This document shows, piece after piece, positions 32,905 through 41,789 of a stretch of DNA of 64,000 bases; positions within the stretch are counted from its first letter, which is position 1; every line of letters starts with the position of its first letter. A program made the position numbers and the translations under genes. The DNA is from Chloroflexi bacterium CFX6 (GTDB taxonomy: Bacteria > Chloroflexota > Anaerolineae > Anaerolineales > Villigracilaceae): positions 32,511-96,510 of the forward strand of contig SZPG01000001.1 of assembly GCA_030263595.1 (NCBI GenBank). Reading direction: 5' to 3'. The notes beneath the pieces are model-generated. The model did not search any database and was not told the origin of the DNA. It saw only the letters and a list, made by a program, of their open reading frames with translations.

Positions 32905-33942
32905 ATGGAACACGACCACGAACACAATCACGATCACGAACATGCTCATTCCGCCAACCCCATCGTCGAATGGTTCCAGCACACCTTCACGCCGCACGAT
33001 CACGGCTATCAGGTCGCCGCGCTCGATCCAGCCCTTGCCACCGACCGCGGCATTCATGCGGTGAAGGTCTCGCTGGTTGCTTTACTTTTCACCGCCGCGT
33101 TCCAGGTGGCGATCGTCGCCATCAGCGGAAGCGTTGCCCTGCTCGCCGACACCATTCACAACTTTTCCGACGCGCTCACCGCCATCCCGTTGGGGCTGGC
33201 GTTCACCCTCTCGCGCCGCGCCCGCAACTCGCGTTACACCTACGGCTACGGCCGCGCCGAAGACATCGCCGGCGTCGTCATCGTAGTAATGATCCTGTTC
33301 ACCGCGATCGAGGCGATCCGCCAATCTGTCCTCAAGATCATGGATCCGCAGCCGATCGCAAACATCGGATGGGTTGCGGCGGCGGGCGTCATCGGCTTTC
33401 TGGGCAACGAACTCGTCGCGCTCTTTCGCATCCGCGTCGGGAAACAGATCGGTTCCGCCGCGCTCATCGCGGACGGTAACCACGCCCGCGCCGACGGCTT
33501 CACCTCGCTGGCTGTTTTGGCGGGAGCGGTTGGGGTGTGGCTCGGTTATCCGTTGTTCGATCCAATCGTCGGCTTGGGGATCGGAGCCGCCATTCTCGTC
33601 ATCGTCTGGAATTCCGCGCGCGACATGTACTACCGCGTCATGGACGCGGTCGAGCCGCAGGTCACCGAAACGATCGCAAAGATCGCCTCGCAACCGAAGG
33701 ACGTGATGGAAGTCCACGACGTCGCCGTTCGCTGGGTGGGACATCGCCAGCGCGCCGAACTGCACGTCATCGTGGATTGCCAGATGCTCACCTGCGACAG
33801 TCACAGGATCGCGGAGAAGGTGAGGCACGATCTCTTCCACGCCATGCCCGCCCTGGCAGACGTGACGATCCACGTTGACCCCTGCGAATGTGAACGCTGC
33901 GGAGACACGCACGTATCGAGGCATCATCTCGCGCCCGCATAG
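32905..33942 (+). CDS. Cation diffusion facilitator (Zn/Co/Cd exporter)
   Basis: 345 residues. A His-rich N-terminus (EHDHEHNHDHEHAH) precedes six spans. The transport-site motifs are LADTIHNFSDAL on helix 2 and GNHARADGFTSLAV on helix 5, and the cytoplasmic C-terminal domain ends in a Cys/His-rich tail (CECERCGDTH). Exports divalent metal in exchange for protons. ATG 32905 is favoured because TGGAGGT lies 7 nt upstream; 32893 is in frame. Confidence 0.93.
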   Translation: MEHDHEHNHDHEHAHSANPIVEWFQHTFTPHDHGYQVAALDPALATDRGIHAVKVSLVALLFTAAFQVAIVAISGSVALLADTIHNFSDALTAIPLGLAFTLSRRARNSRYTYGYGRAEDIAGVVIVVMILFTAIEAIRQSVLKIMDPQPIANIGWVAAAGVIGFLGNELVALFRIRVGKQIGSAALIADGNHARADGFTSLAVLAGAVGVWLGYPLFDPIVGLGIGAAILVIVWNSARDMYYRVMDAVEPQVTETIAKIASQPKDVMEVHDVAVRWVGHRQRAELHVIVDCQMLTCDSHRIAEKVRHDLFHAMPALADVTIHVDPCECERCGDTHVSRHHLAPA

Positions 33943-33983
33943 GACGTGCGCTTCATCCTTACCCGGCGCCTGCTCATTCCAAA

Positions 33984-34535
33984 ATGAACCTCATCTCCCC
34001 GACGCCCTCCGACGAACGACTCATCCGTCAAGCCGCGCAACTGCTCGTGGACGCGTTCCGCGAGCATTGGTCCCACGCGTGGTCAACGTTCGAAGACGGC
34101 TTGGAGGAAGTGGGCGAGATGCTCGAAGCGGGACGGATATGCAGATTCGCAGTGGATGGCGATGGAAACCTGCTCGGCATCATCGGCGGCATTCCTCAAT
34201 ATGACGGCAATGTATGGGAATTGCATCCGCTCGCGGTTCGACCGGACATGCAAGGCAAAGGGATCGGTCGCACGCTTGTGCTTGATTTCGAAGAACAAGT
34301 CCGTCTGCGCGGCGGACTCACGATCACTCTCGGCACGGACGACGAAGATGACATGACTTCATTATCGAATGTTGATCTATATGAAAATACGTGGGAAAAG
34401 ATTCGAAACATCCGCAACTTCAAAGGTCATCCCTTCGAGTTCTACCAGAAGTTGGGGTATGTGATAACAGGCGTTGTCCCCGATGCAAACGGAATCGGCA
34501 AGCCGGATATTTTGATGTCGAAGAAAATAAGATGA
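33984..34535 (+). CDS. GNAT-family N-acetyltransferase
   Basis: 183 residues. Acetyl-CoA motif A is LAVRPDMQGKGIGRTLVLDFEEQV; the C-terminal half has FYQKLGYVITGVVPDANGIGKPDILM. The loop TLGTDDEDDMTSLSNVDLYENTWEKI matches the AAC(6')-like branch found beside many genes of uncertain role. Acceptor unknown. Follows the CDF gene by 41 bp and is followed by a REP-like element. Confidence 0.85.
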   Translation: MNLISPTPSDERLIRQAAQLLVDAFREHWSHAWSTFEDGLEEVGEMLEAGRICRFAVDGDGNLLGIIGGIPQYDGNVWELHPLAVRPDMQGKGIGRTLVLDFEEQVRLRGGLTITLGTDDEDDMTSLSNVDLYENTWEKIRNIRNFKGHPFEFYQKLGYVITGVVPDANGIGKPDILMSKKIR

Positions 34536-34536
34536 T

Positions 34537-34605
34537 GTCATTGCGACCTTCGGGAAGCAATCACCTCGTCAGTCCGGAAGATTATTTCGCTTCGCTCGCA
34601 ATGAC
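34537..34605. repeat. REP-like palindromic element, copy 4 (short)
   Basis: GTCATTGCGACC begins one base after the GNAT stop; ends CGCTCGCAATGAC, just before the convergent SIS gene stop. Confidence 0.75.
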
Positions 34606-34608
34606 ATG

Positions 34609-35646
34609 TTAGTGCGTCTCCGTCACCTTTGTGATCGAACGCGGCTTTTCGGTATCGTAACCTTTGACTTCAGTGAGATGGCAGGCGAATAACTGGGCGG
34701 GGAGGATGCCCACGAGCGGAGTCAGCCATTCGGGAATCCGAGGCGGGAGTTGGATCGGCGATTGAGCCAGCGCGAGCGTATCCGCATCGTCCGAGATGGC
34801 GACGAGTTCCGCATCCTTATCCTTTCGCAAGCGCGTCAACATATCCTTCATCGAACCATGCACCTTGCCCTTCGGCGCGATCGCCAACACGGGAAATCCG
34901 CCCTCGACCATCGCGATCGGTCCGTGTTGGAAATCGGCGGAGGAATACGGCTCGGCGATGATGTAGGTGAGTTCCTTGAGTTTGAGCGCCCATTCGAAGG
35001 CGGTGGAATAGTTGAAGCCGCGCCCCAGCGCCACACATTGATTCATGTAACGATAACGCTGCGTCATTTGCGCGATCTGTACGTCGAGCGCGAGCGCCTG
35101 TTCCGCCCATTTGGAAACCGAGGCGAGTTCGTTCCATCTTTCATTCGAATTATCGAGCGCGGCGGAGAGCATGGCAATCGCCATGAGTTCGGTCGTGTAT
35201 GTTTTCGTCGCGGCGACGGCTTTTTCGGGGCCGGCTTGAATGTCGAGGATGAAATCGGCGGTTTCGGCGAGCGGGGAATCGGGCGCGTTGGTGATCGCAA
35301 GCGTGAGGCAGTTCTGCCTGCGTCCCTCCTCCAGCACGCTGACGATATCCGGCGATTGCCCGGACTGCGAGACGCCGACTACGAGCGCGTCTCGCAAACG
35401 AGGCGGAGATTGATAATATGTGAACAGCGAGGGCGTCGCCAAAGCCATCGGCAGTTGATTGTGCGCGCCCCAAAGATAATTCGCGTACCTGCCTGCATTG
35501 TCCGACGTGCCGCGCGCGGCGAGAAAGGCGTACTGTATGTCGCGTGATCGAATGGCTTTTGCAATTTCGAGCGCGGTTTGTTTCTGTCTATCAAGGAGCG
35601 AAGCAAGTCTTTCAGGTTGTTCGAAGATTTCGGAATGAAGGGTCAT
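34609..35646 (-). CDS. SIS-domain sugar isomerase/deaminase (GlmS C-terminal-like)
   Basis: 345 residues, two SIS domains: GTSDNAGRYANYLWG and VVGVSQSGQSPDIV in the first, LGRGFNYSTAFEWALKLKELTYI and ADFQHGPIAMV in the second. This is the isomerase half of glucosamine-6-phosphate synthase without the glutaminase domain, as in AgaS or NagB-II deaminases. Start 35646 follows AAGAGGACGAT with a TAGAAT about 20 bp upstream. It probably handles amino-sugar phosphates. Confidence 0.87.
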   Translation of the reverse strand: MTLHSEIFEQPERLASLLDRQKQTALEIAKAIRSRDIQYAFLAARGTSDNAGRYANYLWGAHNQLPMALATPSLFTYYQSPPRLRDALVVGVSQSGQSPDIVSVLEEGRRQNCLTLAITNAPDSPLAETADFILDIQAGPEKAVAATKTYTTELMAIAMLSAALDNSNERWNELASVSKWAEQALALDVQIAQMTQRYRYMNQCVALGRGFNYSTAFEWALKLKELTYIIAEPYSSADFQHGPIAMVEGGFPVLAIAPKGKVHGSMKDMLTRLRKDKDAELVAISDDADTLALAQSPIQLPPRIPEWLTPLVGILPAQLFACHLTEVKGYDTEKPRSITKVTETH

Positions 35647-36272
35647 ATCGTCCTCTTTCTCAATTCTACCGTTTCCTGCGTCAATCGCCGGGATGGATTC
35701 ATAGAGCGGGAAAGAATCAACGGGGCTTCGCATCGGTCATGGATGGATGTTCCATGGCAAACCGGATCATCGGCAGATCATAAAAATTCCGCGTGGACGC
35801 AAACGTGACGTTACAGAGTATCGCATAATTTGGTAAACAAAAACCTTGTTTCTTCTTCGTGGTGCACGATGAAAGGTTTACTTTTTTATGAGACGAGCGA
35901 TAGACGCCTGCGGCAGCGTCAATTACGCGTTTTCGCGAAGCGCCGATCGTGCATCGAATATATTCGCGTTCGACGTTACGCGCTGCGTCTTTGATTTCAT
36001 TTGAATCGCAATGAATACATGCGAATCGTCAATCAATCATCCGAAAAATTTTAAAGTTATTCATCGTCGAAAAACCTTTACATAAATCGAATAATAGATA
36101 TACAATCAATGAAGTTGTATGACATGGTTACATGATTCGATCAATACGTTTGTTGATTCAATGCAAGAAAAAAAATATCGACGCGTAACGTGAACATGCA
36201 ACACGATCAGGAAGCAGGCAATGTCGTATGAAGAATAGTCCTGATCGCCAGAAAAGAAGAAAAGGATTTGAC
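35647..36272. other. 626-bp AT-rich intergenic region between divergent genes
   Basis: The stretch 35800-36270 is far richer in A+T than its surroundings. It holds the ATP-grasp gene promoter, a GACGC...GCGTC hairpin near 35908-35925, and repeated GATTCGAT-like words. No gene is supported; a plus-strand frame at 35578-35808 overlaps the SIS gene and looks like a shadow. Confidence 0.6.
36077..36106 (+). promoter_or_regulatory. Promoter of the ATP-grasp gene
   Basis: TTTACA (36077-36082), 18-bp spacer, TACAAT (36101-36106), leaving an AT-rich leader of about 160 nt. Confidence 0.45.
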
Positions 36273-37292
36273 ATGTATATCTGTGTATTATCGAGCGTGC
36301 CGGAGGATCCGAACGACAAGCCTTACGATCCGTCCCCGCACATGAACGGATTCAAATGGAAACATCACCGCGTGGATCCAAGGGAGGTCGAAAAGCAAAT
36401 GCGCAACCTCGTCAACGAGGGCGTGGACGTGTTCGTCAACCTCTGCGACGGCACGCCCGACGACGCGCTTTCCGGGATCGGGCTGGTGCAACTCATGGAG
36501 AAGATGGGACTGGCATTTACCGGCGCCGATTCCAAATTCTTCGATCCCTCCCGCCAGGAGATGAAGACCTACGCAAAGAAGGCGAACGTCCCCGCGCCGA
36601 ATTGGGTGATGGTGGACCGCATTCAGGACGTGGAACGCGCCGCGAAGAAATTACGCTTTCCCGTCCTCGTCAAACCGCCGCATGGATACGCCAGCATCGG
36701 CATCACGCGCGATTCGCGCTGTGAAAACCTGGAGCAACTCAAAGTCCAGGCGGGACGCGAGATCGAACAGTTCGGACGCGCGCTCCTCGAGGAGTTCATC
36801 GAAGGGCGCGAGTTCACCTGCCTGATCGCCGAAAATCCCGACGACCCGAAGAATCCCGTCACCTTCAAGCCGGTCGAATTCATCTTCCCGGAAGGCGAGA
36901 CCTTCAAACATTACGCCATGAAATGGGTCGAGTACGAAAAGATGTCCGTTGCGCCTGTGGGCGACCCGCGCATCGAAAAGACCCTGCGCGAACAGACCAT
37001 GCGCCTGTTCAAAACCATGAGCGGCAACGGCTACGCGCGCTGCGACTACCGCATGGCTTCCGACGGGACGTTGTACATGCTCGAGATCAACCCGAACTGC
37101 GGCATCTTCTACGCGCCGCACGAACCCGGCTCGGCGGATTTCTCGCTGCTCAATGACCCGCTCTACAACCATCATAAATTCCTGCACCTGATCATCCGCT
37201 CCGCGCAAAAGAGACAAGCTGCCCTGCTCGCCGCAAGAATGAAGAGGAGGCAGGTCCGCAAACAACGCACGGAACAGATGGCATACGCGTAA
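36273..37292 (+). CDS. Orphan ATP-grasp ligase (D-Ala-D-Ala ligase-like)
   Basis: 339 residues. The ATP-grasp order is visible: LPF-type N-domain with NLCDGTPDDALSGIGLVQLMEKMGLAFTG, lysine in FPVLVKPPHGYASIGI, ALLEEFIEGREFTCLI, GYARCDYRMASDGTLYMLEINPNCG with the metal Glu and Asn. These enzymes join a carboxylate to an amine through an acyl phosphate. ATG 36273 is favoured by AAAAGGATTTGAC. The basic C-terminal tail (RMKRRQVRKQRTEQ) is unusual. No biosynthetic partner is adjacent, so substrate is open; a true Ddl is less likely. Confidence 0.83.
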   Translation: MYICVLSSVPEDPNDKPYDPSPHMNGFKWKHHRVDPREVEKQMRNLVNEGVDVFVNLCDGTPDDALSGIGLVQLMEKMGLAFTGADSKFFDPSRQEMKTYAKKANVPAPNWVMVDRIQDVERAAKKLRFPVLVKPPHGYASIGITRDSRCENLEQLKVQAGREIEQFGRALLEEFIEGREFTCLIAENPDDPKNPVTFKPVEFIFPEGETFKHYAMKWVEYEKMSVAPVGDPRIEKTLREQTMRLFKTMSGNGYARCDYRMASDGTLYMLEINPNCGIFYAPHEPGSADFSLLNDPLYNHHKFLHLIIRSAQKRQAALLAARMKRRQVRKQRTEQMAYA

Positions 37293-37350
37293 TTTAGTGA
37301 GCAGTAAGCAGTGAGCGGACCCTACGGTGTCCGCTCATTTGTTTATAATA
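37293..37350 (+). terminator. Heptamer remnant and hairpin after the ATP-grasp gene
   Basis: GTGAGCAGTAAGCAGTGAGC belongs to the ACTGATC heptamer family; GAGCGGACC...GTGTCCGCTC then forms a hairpin followed by ATTTGTTT. Confidence 0.55.
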
Positions 37351-37390
37351 ACTGATGTTACGCAGAAAAGATTATATTGGTCATCGTAAT

Positions 37391-37406
37391 GCGACATTCA
37401 TGTCGC
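37391..37406. repeat. Palindrome GCGACATTCATGTCGC, copy 1
   Basis: A 16-bp near-perfect palindrome upstream of proC. Relatives at 56729, 60540 and 60566. Confidence 0.75.
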
Positions 37407-37454
37407 TCTTGCCCAGGAAACGCCTGAAAAGCGAAATTGTCACTGGAGGTATAT

Positions 37455-38303
37455 ATGCTCAAGAAAAAGATCGCGTTCATCGGGCCCGGTGTGATGGCAG
37501 AAGCCATGATCGCGGGGCTGCTGCGCAAAAAACTCTCCAAGCCGGAGAATATCACAGCGACGGGTCCGCGCGAGGAACGCGGCGTTGAATTACACAAGAA
37601 ATATGGCATCGAGACGACAACGGATAACGCCTCCGCCGCCTCGCACGCGGACGTGGTGGTGCTTTCCGTTAAACCGCAGCGTCTCAGCGAGGTGATGAAG
37701 GGACTCAAGGGCATTCGTTCCGACGCGTTGGTTCTGTCCATTATCGCGGGCGCAAGCCTCAAGAAGATCGGGGCGGGGTTGAAGCACAAGGCGATCGTGC
37801 GCTCCATGCCGAACACGCCGGGACAGATCGGCGAAGGGATCACAGTCTGGACTTCCTCGAAGGAAGTGACCGAAGAACAGCAAGAAATGACGCGTGCGAT
37901 CCTGGGCGCGTTGGGCGAGGAAGTGTTCGTGGAAGATGAGAGTTACCTCGACATGGCAACGGCTCTTTCCGGGACCGGACCTGCATACGTGTTCCTGTTC
38001 ACTGAAGCCTTGATTGACGCCGGTGTCCACATGGGATTTCCACGCCGCATCGCGGAACAGCTCGTCCTGCAAACGATCAAGGGATCAGCCTCATATTACG
38101 GTTACGCAGAGCGGCATCCCGCCACGCTGCGGAACCAGGTCACATCGCCGGGCGGGACCTCGGCTGAGGCTTTGTACTATCTCGAGAAGGCGGGTTTCCG
38201 CACGGCGATCTCACGCGCCGTTTGGGCGGCGTACCAGCGCTCATTGGAGTTGGGGAAGGAGAAACAGGTTCATATCCCCGAAGGACGTATCGAAGAAGAG
38301 TAA
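37455..38303 (+). CDS. proC: Pyrroline-5-carboxylate reductase
   Basis: 282 residues. NADP fold IAFIGPGVMAEAMIAGLL (GPGVMA in place of the common GGGNMA), RSMPNTPGQIGEGITVW, TALSGTGPAYVFLFTEALIDAGVHMGF and the C-terminal VTSPGGTSAEALYYLEKAGFRTAI. Catalyses the last step of proline synthesis. ATG 37455 follows CTGGAGGTATAT. Confidence 0.95.
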   Translation: MLKKKIAFIGPGVMAEAMIAGLLRKKLSKPENITATGPREERGVELHKKYGIETTTDNASAASHADVVVLSVKPQRLSEVMKGLKGIRSDALVLSIIAGASLKKIGAGLKHKAIVRSMPNTPGQIGEGITVWTSSKEVTEEQQEMTRAILGALGEEVFVEDESYLDMATALSGTGPAYVFLFTEALIDAGVHMGFPRRIAEQLVLQTIKGSASYYGYAERHPATLRNQVTSPGGTSAEALYYLEKAGFRTAISRAVWAAYQRSLELGKEKQVHIPEGRIEEE

Positions 38304-38311
38304 AAAGTGAC

Positions 38312-38340
38312 TTGACACGAGGCAACCCCTATCTTACAAT
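38312..38340 (+). promoter_or_regulatory. Consensus promoter and operator of the AbrB-PIN pair
   Basis: TTGACA (38312-38317), 17-bp spacer, TACAAT (38335-38340). TTCTT...AAGAA (about 38341-38360) just downstream is a likely AbrB-type operator. A strong promoter with self-repression is usual for toxin-antitoxin pairs. Confidence 0.65.
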
Positions 38341-38369
38341 TCTTGCGAATTAGTAAGAAAGGAGTTTAA

Positions 38370-38600
38370 ATGCTGCTGCGGCTGTCATCCAAAGGTCAAT
38401 TGGTCATACCCAAAACGATACGCGAGTCCCTGCATCTGAAAAATGGCGATCAGTTTCAAGTCAGAATTGTAGACGGCAAGATCGTTCTCGATCCCGTTTC
38501 AAAGGGACTTGTCGAAAAGCTGCATGGCAAATACGCCGGGCAGAATATGCTGAATGAACTGGAAGAAGAACACCAGCGGGAGATCGAAAATGAGCGCTAG
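38370..38600 (+). CDS. AbrB-type antitoxin (VapB-like)
   Basis: 76 residues. The swapped-hairpin DNA-binding domain is clear at the N-terminus (LLRLSSKGQLVIPKTIRESLHLKNGDQFQVRIVDGKI split over residues 2-38); the C-terminal half should wrap the toxin. It follows AAGAAAGGAGTTTAA. It overlaps the PIN toxin gene by 11 bp and is expected to repress the shared promoter. Confidence 0.88.
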   Translation: MLLRLSSKGQLVIPKTIRESLHLKNGDQFQVRIVDGKIVLDPVSKGLVEKLHGKYAGQNMLNELEEEHQREIENER

Positions 38601-39000
38601 TTACGTGTTGGACGCATGGGCGATCCTCGCATATCTGCAAGGCGAAGAACCCGCCGCATCACGAGTACGTAAGGTTATGGAAGGCGCGCAGGAAGGAACT
38701 GCCCGCCTTTTTTCATCCATCGTCAACATCGGCGAGGTATATTATCGTGTCGGAAAAACGCGCAATCAAAATGAGGCGGATTCAATTTTGAAGGATCTAT
38801 ATCTTCTCCCCATTGAAGTTGTATCCGCCGACGATGATACAGTCCTCGCTGCCGCGCGATTAAAAATCGCACATGTGCTTTCTTATGCGGATGCATTTGC
38901 CGCGGTCACCGCCCAACAAAAGGATGCGATCCTGCTTACCGGCGACCCGGAGTTGTTGAATTTGAAACGAATGGTCAAAATCGAAAAACTTCGCAGGTAA
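38590..39000 (+). CDS. PIN-domain ribonuclease toxin (VapC-like)
   Basis: 136 residues. PIN acidic residues are in YVLDAWAILAYL, NIGEVYYRVG, SYADAFAAVTA and LTGDPELLNL. VapC toxins cleave tRNA or rRNA. ATG lies inside the antitoxin gene (ATGAGCGCTAG), the usual coupling. Unlike the other accessory pairs in this window, no duplicated flank was found around it. Confidence 0.88.
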   Translation: MSASYVLDAWAILAYLQGEEPAASRVRKVMEGAQEGTARLFSSIVNIGEVYYRVGKTRNQNEADSILKDLYLLPIEVVSADDDTVLAAARLKIAHVLSYADAFAAVTAQQKDAILLTGDPELLNLKRMVKIEKLRR

Positions 39001-39027
39001 TTCTTCCCTGCCGTGGAGGTTCTCACC

Positions 39028-39417
39028 ATGTCACCGCGATCAAAAAGACATCACAGACCAGTGAACGATTCAAAAACCGAGGCTGAGAAGATCCTCGAAT
39101 TGATGTACGCGCAGGGAAAAGCGCAGTTCGGCGATGCAATGAAATCGTTCTGGCTGTACGACGGCGACCTGTGCCCGGGCTGCCTGGCGCGCCCAATTGA
39201 TAAGATCAAGTTCAAGGGGAAGGACGCCGTGTCCATCAACGGTTTCATCTACCGCCCGCGCGGGGTGCTGATCGGGTATTTCCTGTGCGAGGTCTGCGCC
39301 GGTTACATCTTCAAAGAGGCGGAGAAGAATCCGTACAAACAGACACCCTTGCACGCCGACATCGAACGAAATCTGGCGGACGCGTATTTCAGGTATTTGT
39401 CGTCGCTGGATGCGTGA
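39028..39417 (+). CDS. Small protein with two CxxC pairs, unknown
   Basis: 129 residues. CPGC near residue 50 and CEVC near residue 91 could hold one zinc ion; the sequence between is GFIYRPRGVLIGYFLCEVCAG. The N-terminus is basic and His-rich (SPRSKRHHRPVND). No family is recognised. Start 39028 follows GTGGAGGTTCTCACC. Confidence 0.7.
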   Translation: MSPRSKRHHRPVNDSKTEAEKILELMYAQGKAQFGDAMKSFWLYDGDLCPGCLARPIDKIKFKGKDAVSINGFIYRPRGVLIGYFLCEVCAGYIFKEAEKNPYKQTPLHADIERNLADAYFRYLSSLDA

Positions 39418-39668
39418 GCGTTACTTCGATAGGATGTTAACTGAAAAGCCCCTGGGGTTTCTCGGGAACTCCACTTTATTTTATCTTGTATTCTGGATTA
39501 CGCTCGTTCACAGTCAGAATTGCGAACGGACTGAGTTTCCATAATTACCTTCGAGTGGCTATAAAAGATATGCTTGAAGCATTATTGCACAATCGAGTGC
39601 CAGGAGCAACAGGCAATTCCGTTTTATAATTCGGGGCGCGAATATCGTACAGCATCCCTCCGGGACAA

Positions 39669-39740
39669 AGCACGCACCACGCAACACTAGCACGCAGCAC
39701 TGCCCACTGATTACTGTTCACTGAACACTGGTTACTGAGG
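39669..39740. repeat. Word repeats upstream of the ABC-F gene
   Basis: ACGCACC/ACGCAAC/ACGCAGC words (39669-39701) are followed by five heptamers ACTGATT, ACTGTTC, ACTGAAC, ACTGGTT, ACTGAGG (39706-39740). The ATG of the next gene is two bases later. The rest of the 324-bp gap 39418-39741 holds a possible -10 (TATAAT near 39626) and nothing else recognisable. Confidence 0.8.
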
Positions 39741-39741
39741 A

Positions 39742-41769
39742 ATGTCCCTCATCACCGTTTCCTCCCTCTCCAAATCCTTCGGCGCGGAAGATCTATTCTC
39801 GGGCGTCACGTTTTCGGTTGCTAAGGGCGCGCGGTTAGCCATCGTGGGTCCCAACGGCATCGGCAAGACGACTCTGCTGCGCATCCTGGTCGGGCAGGAG
39901 GAGCCCTCCGGCGGGACGATCACGCGCGCCAGGAACCTCCGTATCGGCTATCTCTCGCAGGAGGCAGACTTCGAACTCGAAGGCGTGTTGTGGGACGTGT
40001 GCCTCGAGCCGTTCGCGGACCTCATCCACATGGCAGGGGAGATGAGAAAACTCGAAGATGAAATGTCAGACCCAATTAAGCGGGAACAGGCTTTGGTCCG
40101 GTATGGAAGCGTGCAACATGAGTTCGAGCGGCGCGGCGGATATTTGTATGAAGTCCAGATCAAGCAGGTGCTCACCGGTTTGGGATTCAGCGATTCCGAT
40201 TATCACATGTCGCTCGATCATCTTTCAGGCGGACAGCGCACGCGCGCGCATCTGGCGCGTCTGTTGTTGTCGAATCCTGATCTATTGCTTCTCGATGAGC
40301 CGACCAATCATCTCGACATCAAAGCCGTCGAGTGGCTCGAAGGTTATCTAACGCAGTGGGAGGGCGCGGCGATCATCGTCTCGCACGACCGTTATTTCCT
40401 CGACCATGCCTGCAACGCACTGCTCGAAATGGCGGTCAGCGGATCGGAATATTATCGCGGCAATTACACGACCTATTTGAGCGAGCGCGAGAACCGCTGG
40501 GCGCATCGAGTGGAGGTCTTCGAGGCTGAGCGCGAGAAGTTGATGAAGGATGTTGAATACATCAAGAAAAATATTTCGGGGCAGAACGTGCAGCAAGCCA
40601 AGGGCAAACTGCGGCGCTTGACGCGCGTGGTGCAGGCGATCGAACAGGTGGGCATGGATGCGGTGGTCAGTTCGAACTGGTCGCAGTTGGATGTGGAGAC
40701 CACGACTTCGCCGTTCAGCGTGGAGGAAGCCGAACGTCGTGTGCGTGCGCTTCGTCCGCCGCGACGCGTCACACCCGACCTGCACCTGCATCTGCGCACC
40801 GCGAGTCGTTCCGGCGATCTGGTGATTCGCACGAAGAAACTGAAAGTTGGGTATCCCCCCGAAGACGGTCTGCCTGAAAAATTTTTGTTCTCCGCGCCCG
40901 ATATTGAATTGCGACGCCTCGACTGCGCGGCGTTGATCGGACCGAACGGCGCCGGCAAATCAACGTTCCTCAAGACGATCCTCGGTTCCATCCCCCCGCT
41001 GGCTGGTGAGGCGACTCTGGGAGCGAGTCTGCACGTGGGCTATTTCGCGCAGGCGCACGAGGGACTCGATCCTGAGAAAACGGTCCTCGATGAGATCCTC
41101 GCCGCGTCTCCGGGCATGCTGCCGTATCAGGGACGCGACTATCTCGGCAAATATCTCTTCTCCGGCGATGACGTGTTCAAGCTGGTTGCGATGCTCTCCG
41201 GCGGCGAACGCGGACGTTTAGCCCTGGCAAAACTCGCATTGCAGGATACGAACTTGTTATTGCTCGACGAACCGACCAATCATCTCGATATTCCCTCGCA
41301 GGAAGTGTTGCAATCGGTATTGGATAATTATCAAGGCACGATCCTGTTGGTCACACATGACCGTTATCTCGTGGACGCGCTCGCGACCCAGATCTGGGAG
41401 ATCAATCCCGATGAGTCGCAGATGATTACATTCAACGGAACGTACTCTCAAATGAAAGAGGAAAGAAGGAAGGAAGAGGAACGCAAAGCGGCGCAACGAT
41501 CTCCAGTCTCCAATTCTCCAATTTTCAATTCTCGCAGTGTAAAAAACGCAAAGAATAAAGAGACGAAGGAAGAACGCCGCCGCGTCGCCCAGTTGCAGGA
41601 ATTGGAAAACGCCATCGCCGAACTCGAAGCGACGCTGGCGAATTTGTCCACGCAGTTGGAGAGTCCGTTTGTGAAGCCGGAGGAGGCGGGGAAGCTGGGG
41701 ATCGAGTACGAACGCGTGCAGAAGGAAATGGATGTGAAGTTGAACGAGTGGGAGAGGATGCAGGGATGA
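39742..41769 (+). CDS. ABC-F family ATPase (ribosome-associated type)
   Basis: 675 residues, two ABC domains in one chain without membrane spans. Domain 1: GPNGIGKTTLLR, LSGGQRTRAHLARLLL, LLLDEPTNHLD. Domain 2: GPNGAGKSTFLK, LSGGERGRLALAKLAL, LLLDEPTNHLD. The linker (about 240-330) is the P-site tRNA interaction motif region; a C-terminal coiled coil (about 600-670) ends the protein. ABC-F proteins rescue stalled ribosomes or give antibiotic protection. The stretch RSPVSNSPIFNSRSVKNAKN between domain 2 and the coiled coil is encoded by interspersed repeats. Confidence 0.93.
   Translation: MSLITVSSLSKSFGAEDLFSGVTFSVAKGARLAIVGPNGIGKTTLLRILVGQEEPSGGTITRARNLRIGYLSQEADFELEGVLWDVCLEPFADLIHMAGEMRKLEDEMSDPIKREQALVRYGSVQHEFERRGGYLYEVQIKQVLTGLGFSDSDYHMSLDHLSGGQRTRAHLARLLLSNPDLLLLDEPTNHLDIKAVEWLEGYLTQWEGAAIIVSHDRYFLDHACNALLEMAVSGSEYYRGNYTTYLSERENRWAHRVEVFEAEREKLMKDVEYIKKNISGQNVQQAKGKLRRLTRVVQAIEQVGMDAVVSSNWSQLDVETTTSPFSVEEAERRVRALRPPRRVTPDLHLHLRTASRSGDLVIRTKKLKVGYPPEDGLPEKFLFSAPDIELRRLDCAALIGPNGAGKSTFLKTILGSIPPLAGEATLGASLHVGYFAQAHEGLDPEKTVLDEILAASPGMLPYQGRDYLGKYLFSGDDVFKLVAMLSGGERGRLALAKLALQDTNLLLLDEPTNHLDIPSQEVLQSVLDNYQGTILLVTHDRYLVDALATQIWEINPDESQMITFNGTYSQMKEERRKEEERKAAQRSPVSNSPIFNSRSVKNAKNKETKEERRRVAQLQELENAIAELEATLANLSTQLESPFVKPEEAGKLGIEYERVQKEMDVKLNEWERMQG
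41504..41560. repeat. Repeat words inside the ABC-F coding sequence
   Basis: TCTCCAATTCTCCAATTTTC is the reverse complement of the GAGAATTG array at 22977; a second fragment (AAAACGCAAAGAATAAAG) follows. Both stay in frame and make a low-complexity linker. Confidence 0.65.
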
Positions 41770-41789
41770 ATAAATGAAATATGGATGTA

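Noticed and set aside
36273..37292. True D-Ala-D-Ala ligase
   Set aside because: General ATP-grasp motifs fit, but the gene is not in a cell-wall cluster and has an atypical basic tail; substrate left open.
38370..39000. AbrB-PIN pair as a fourth duplicated-end cassette
   Set aside because: Flanks near 38300 and 39010 were compared and share no direct repeat.
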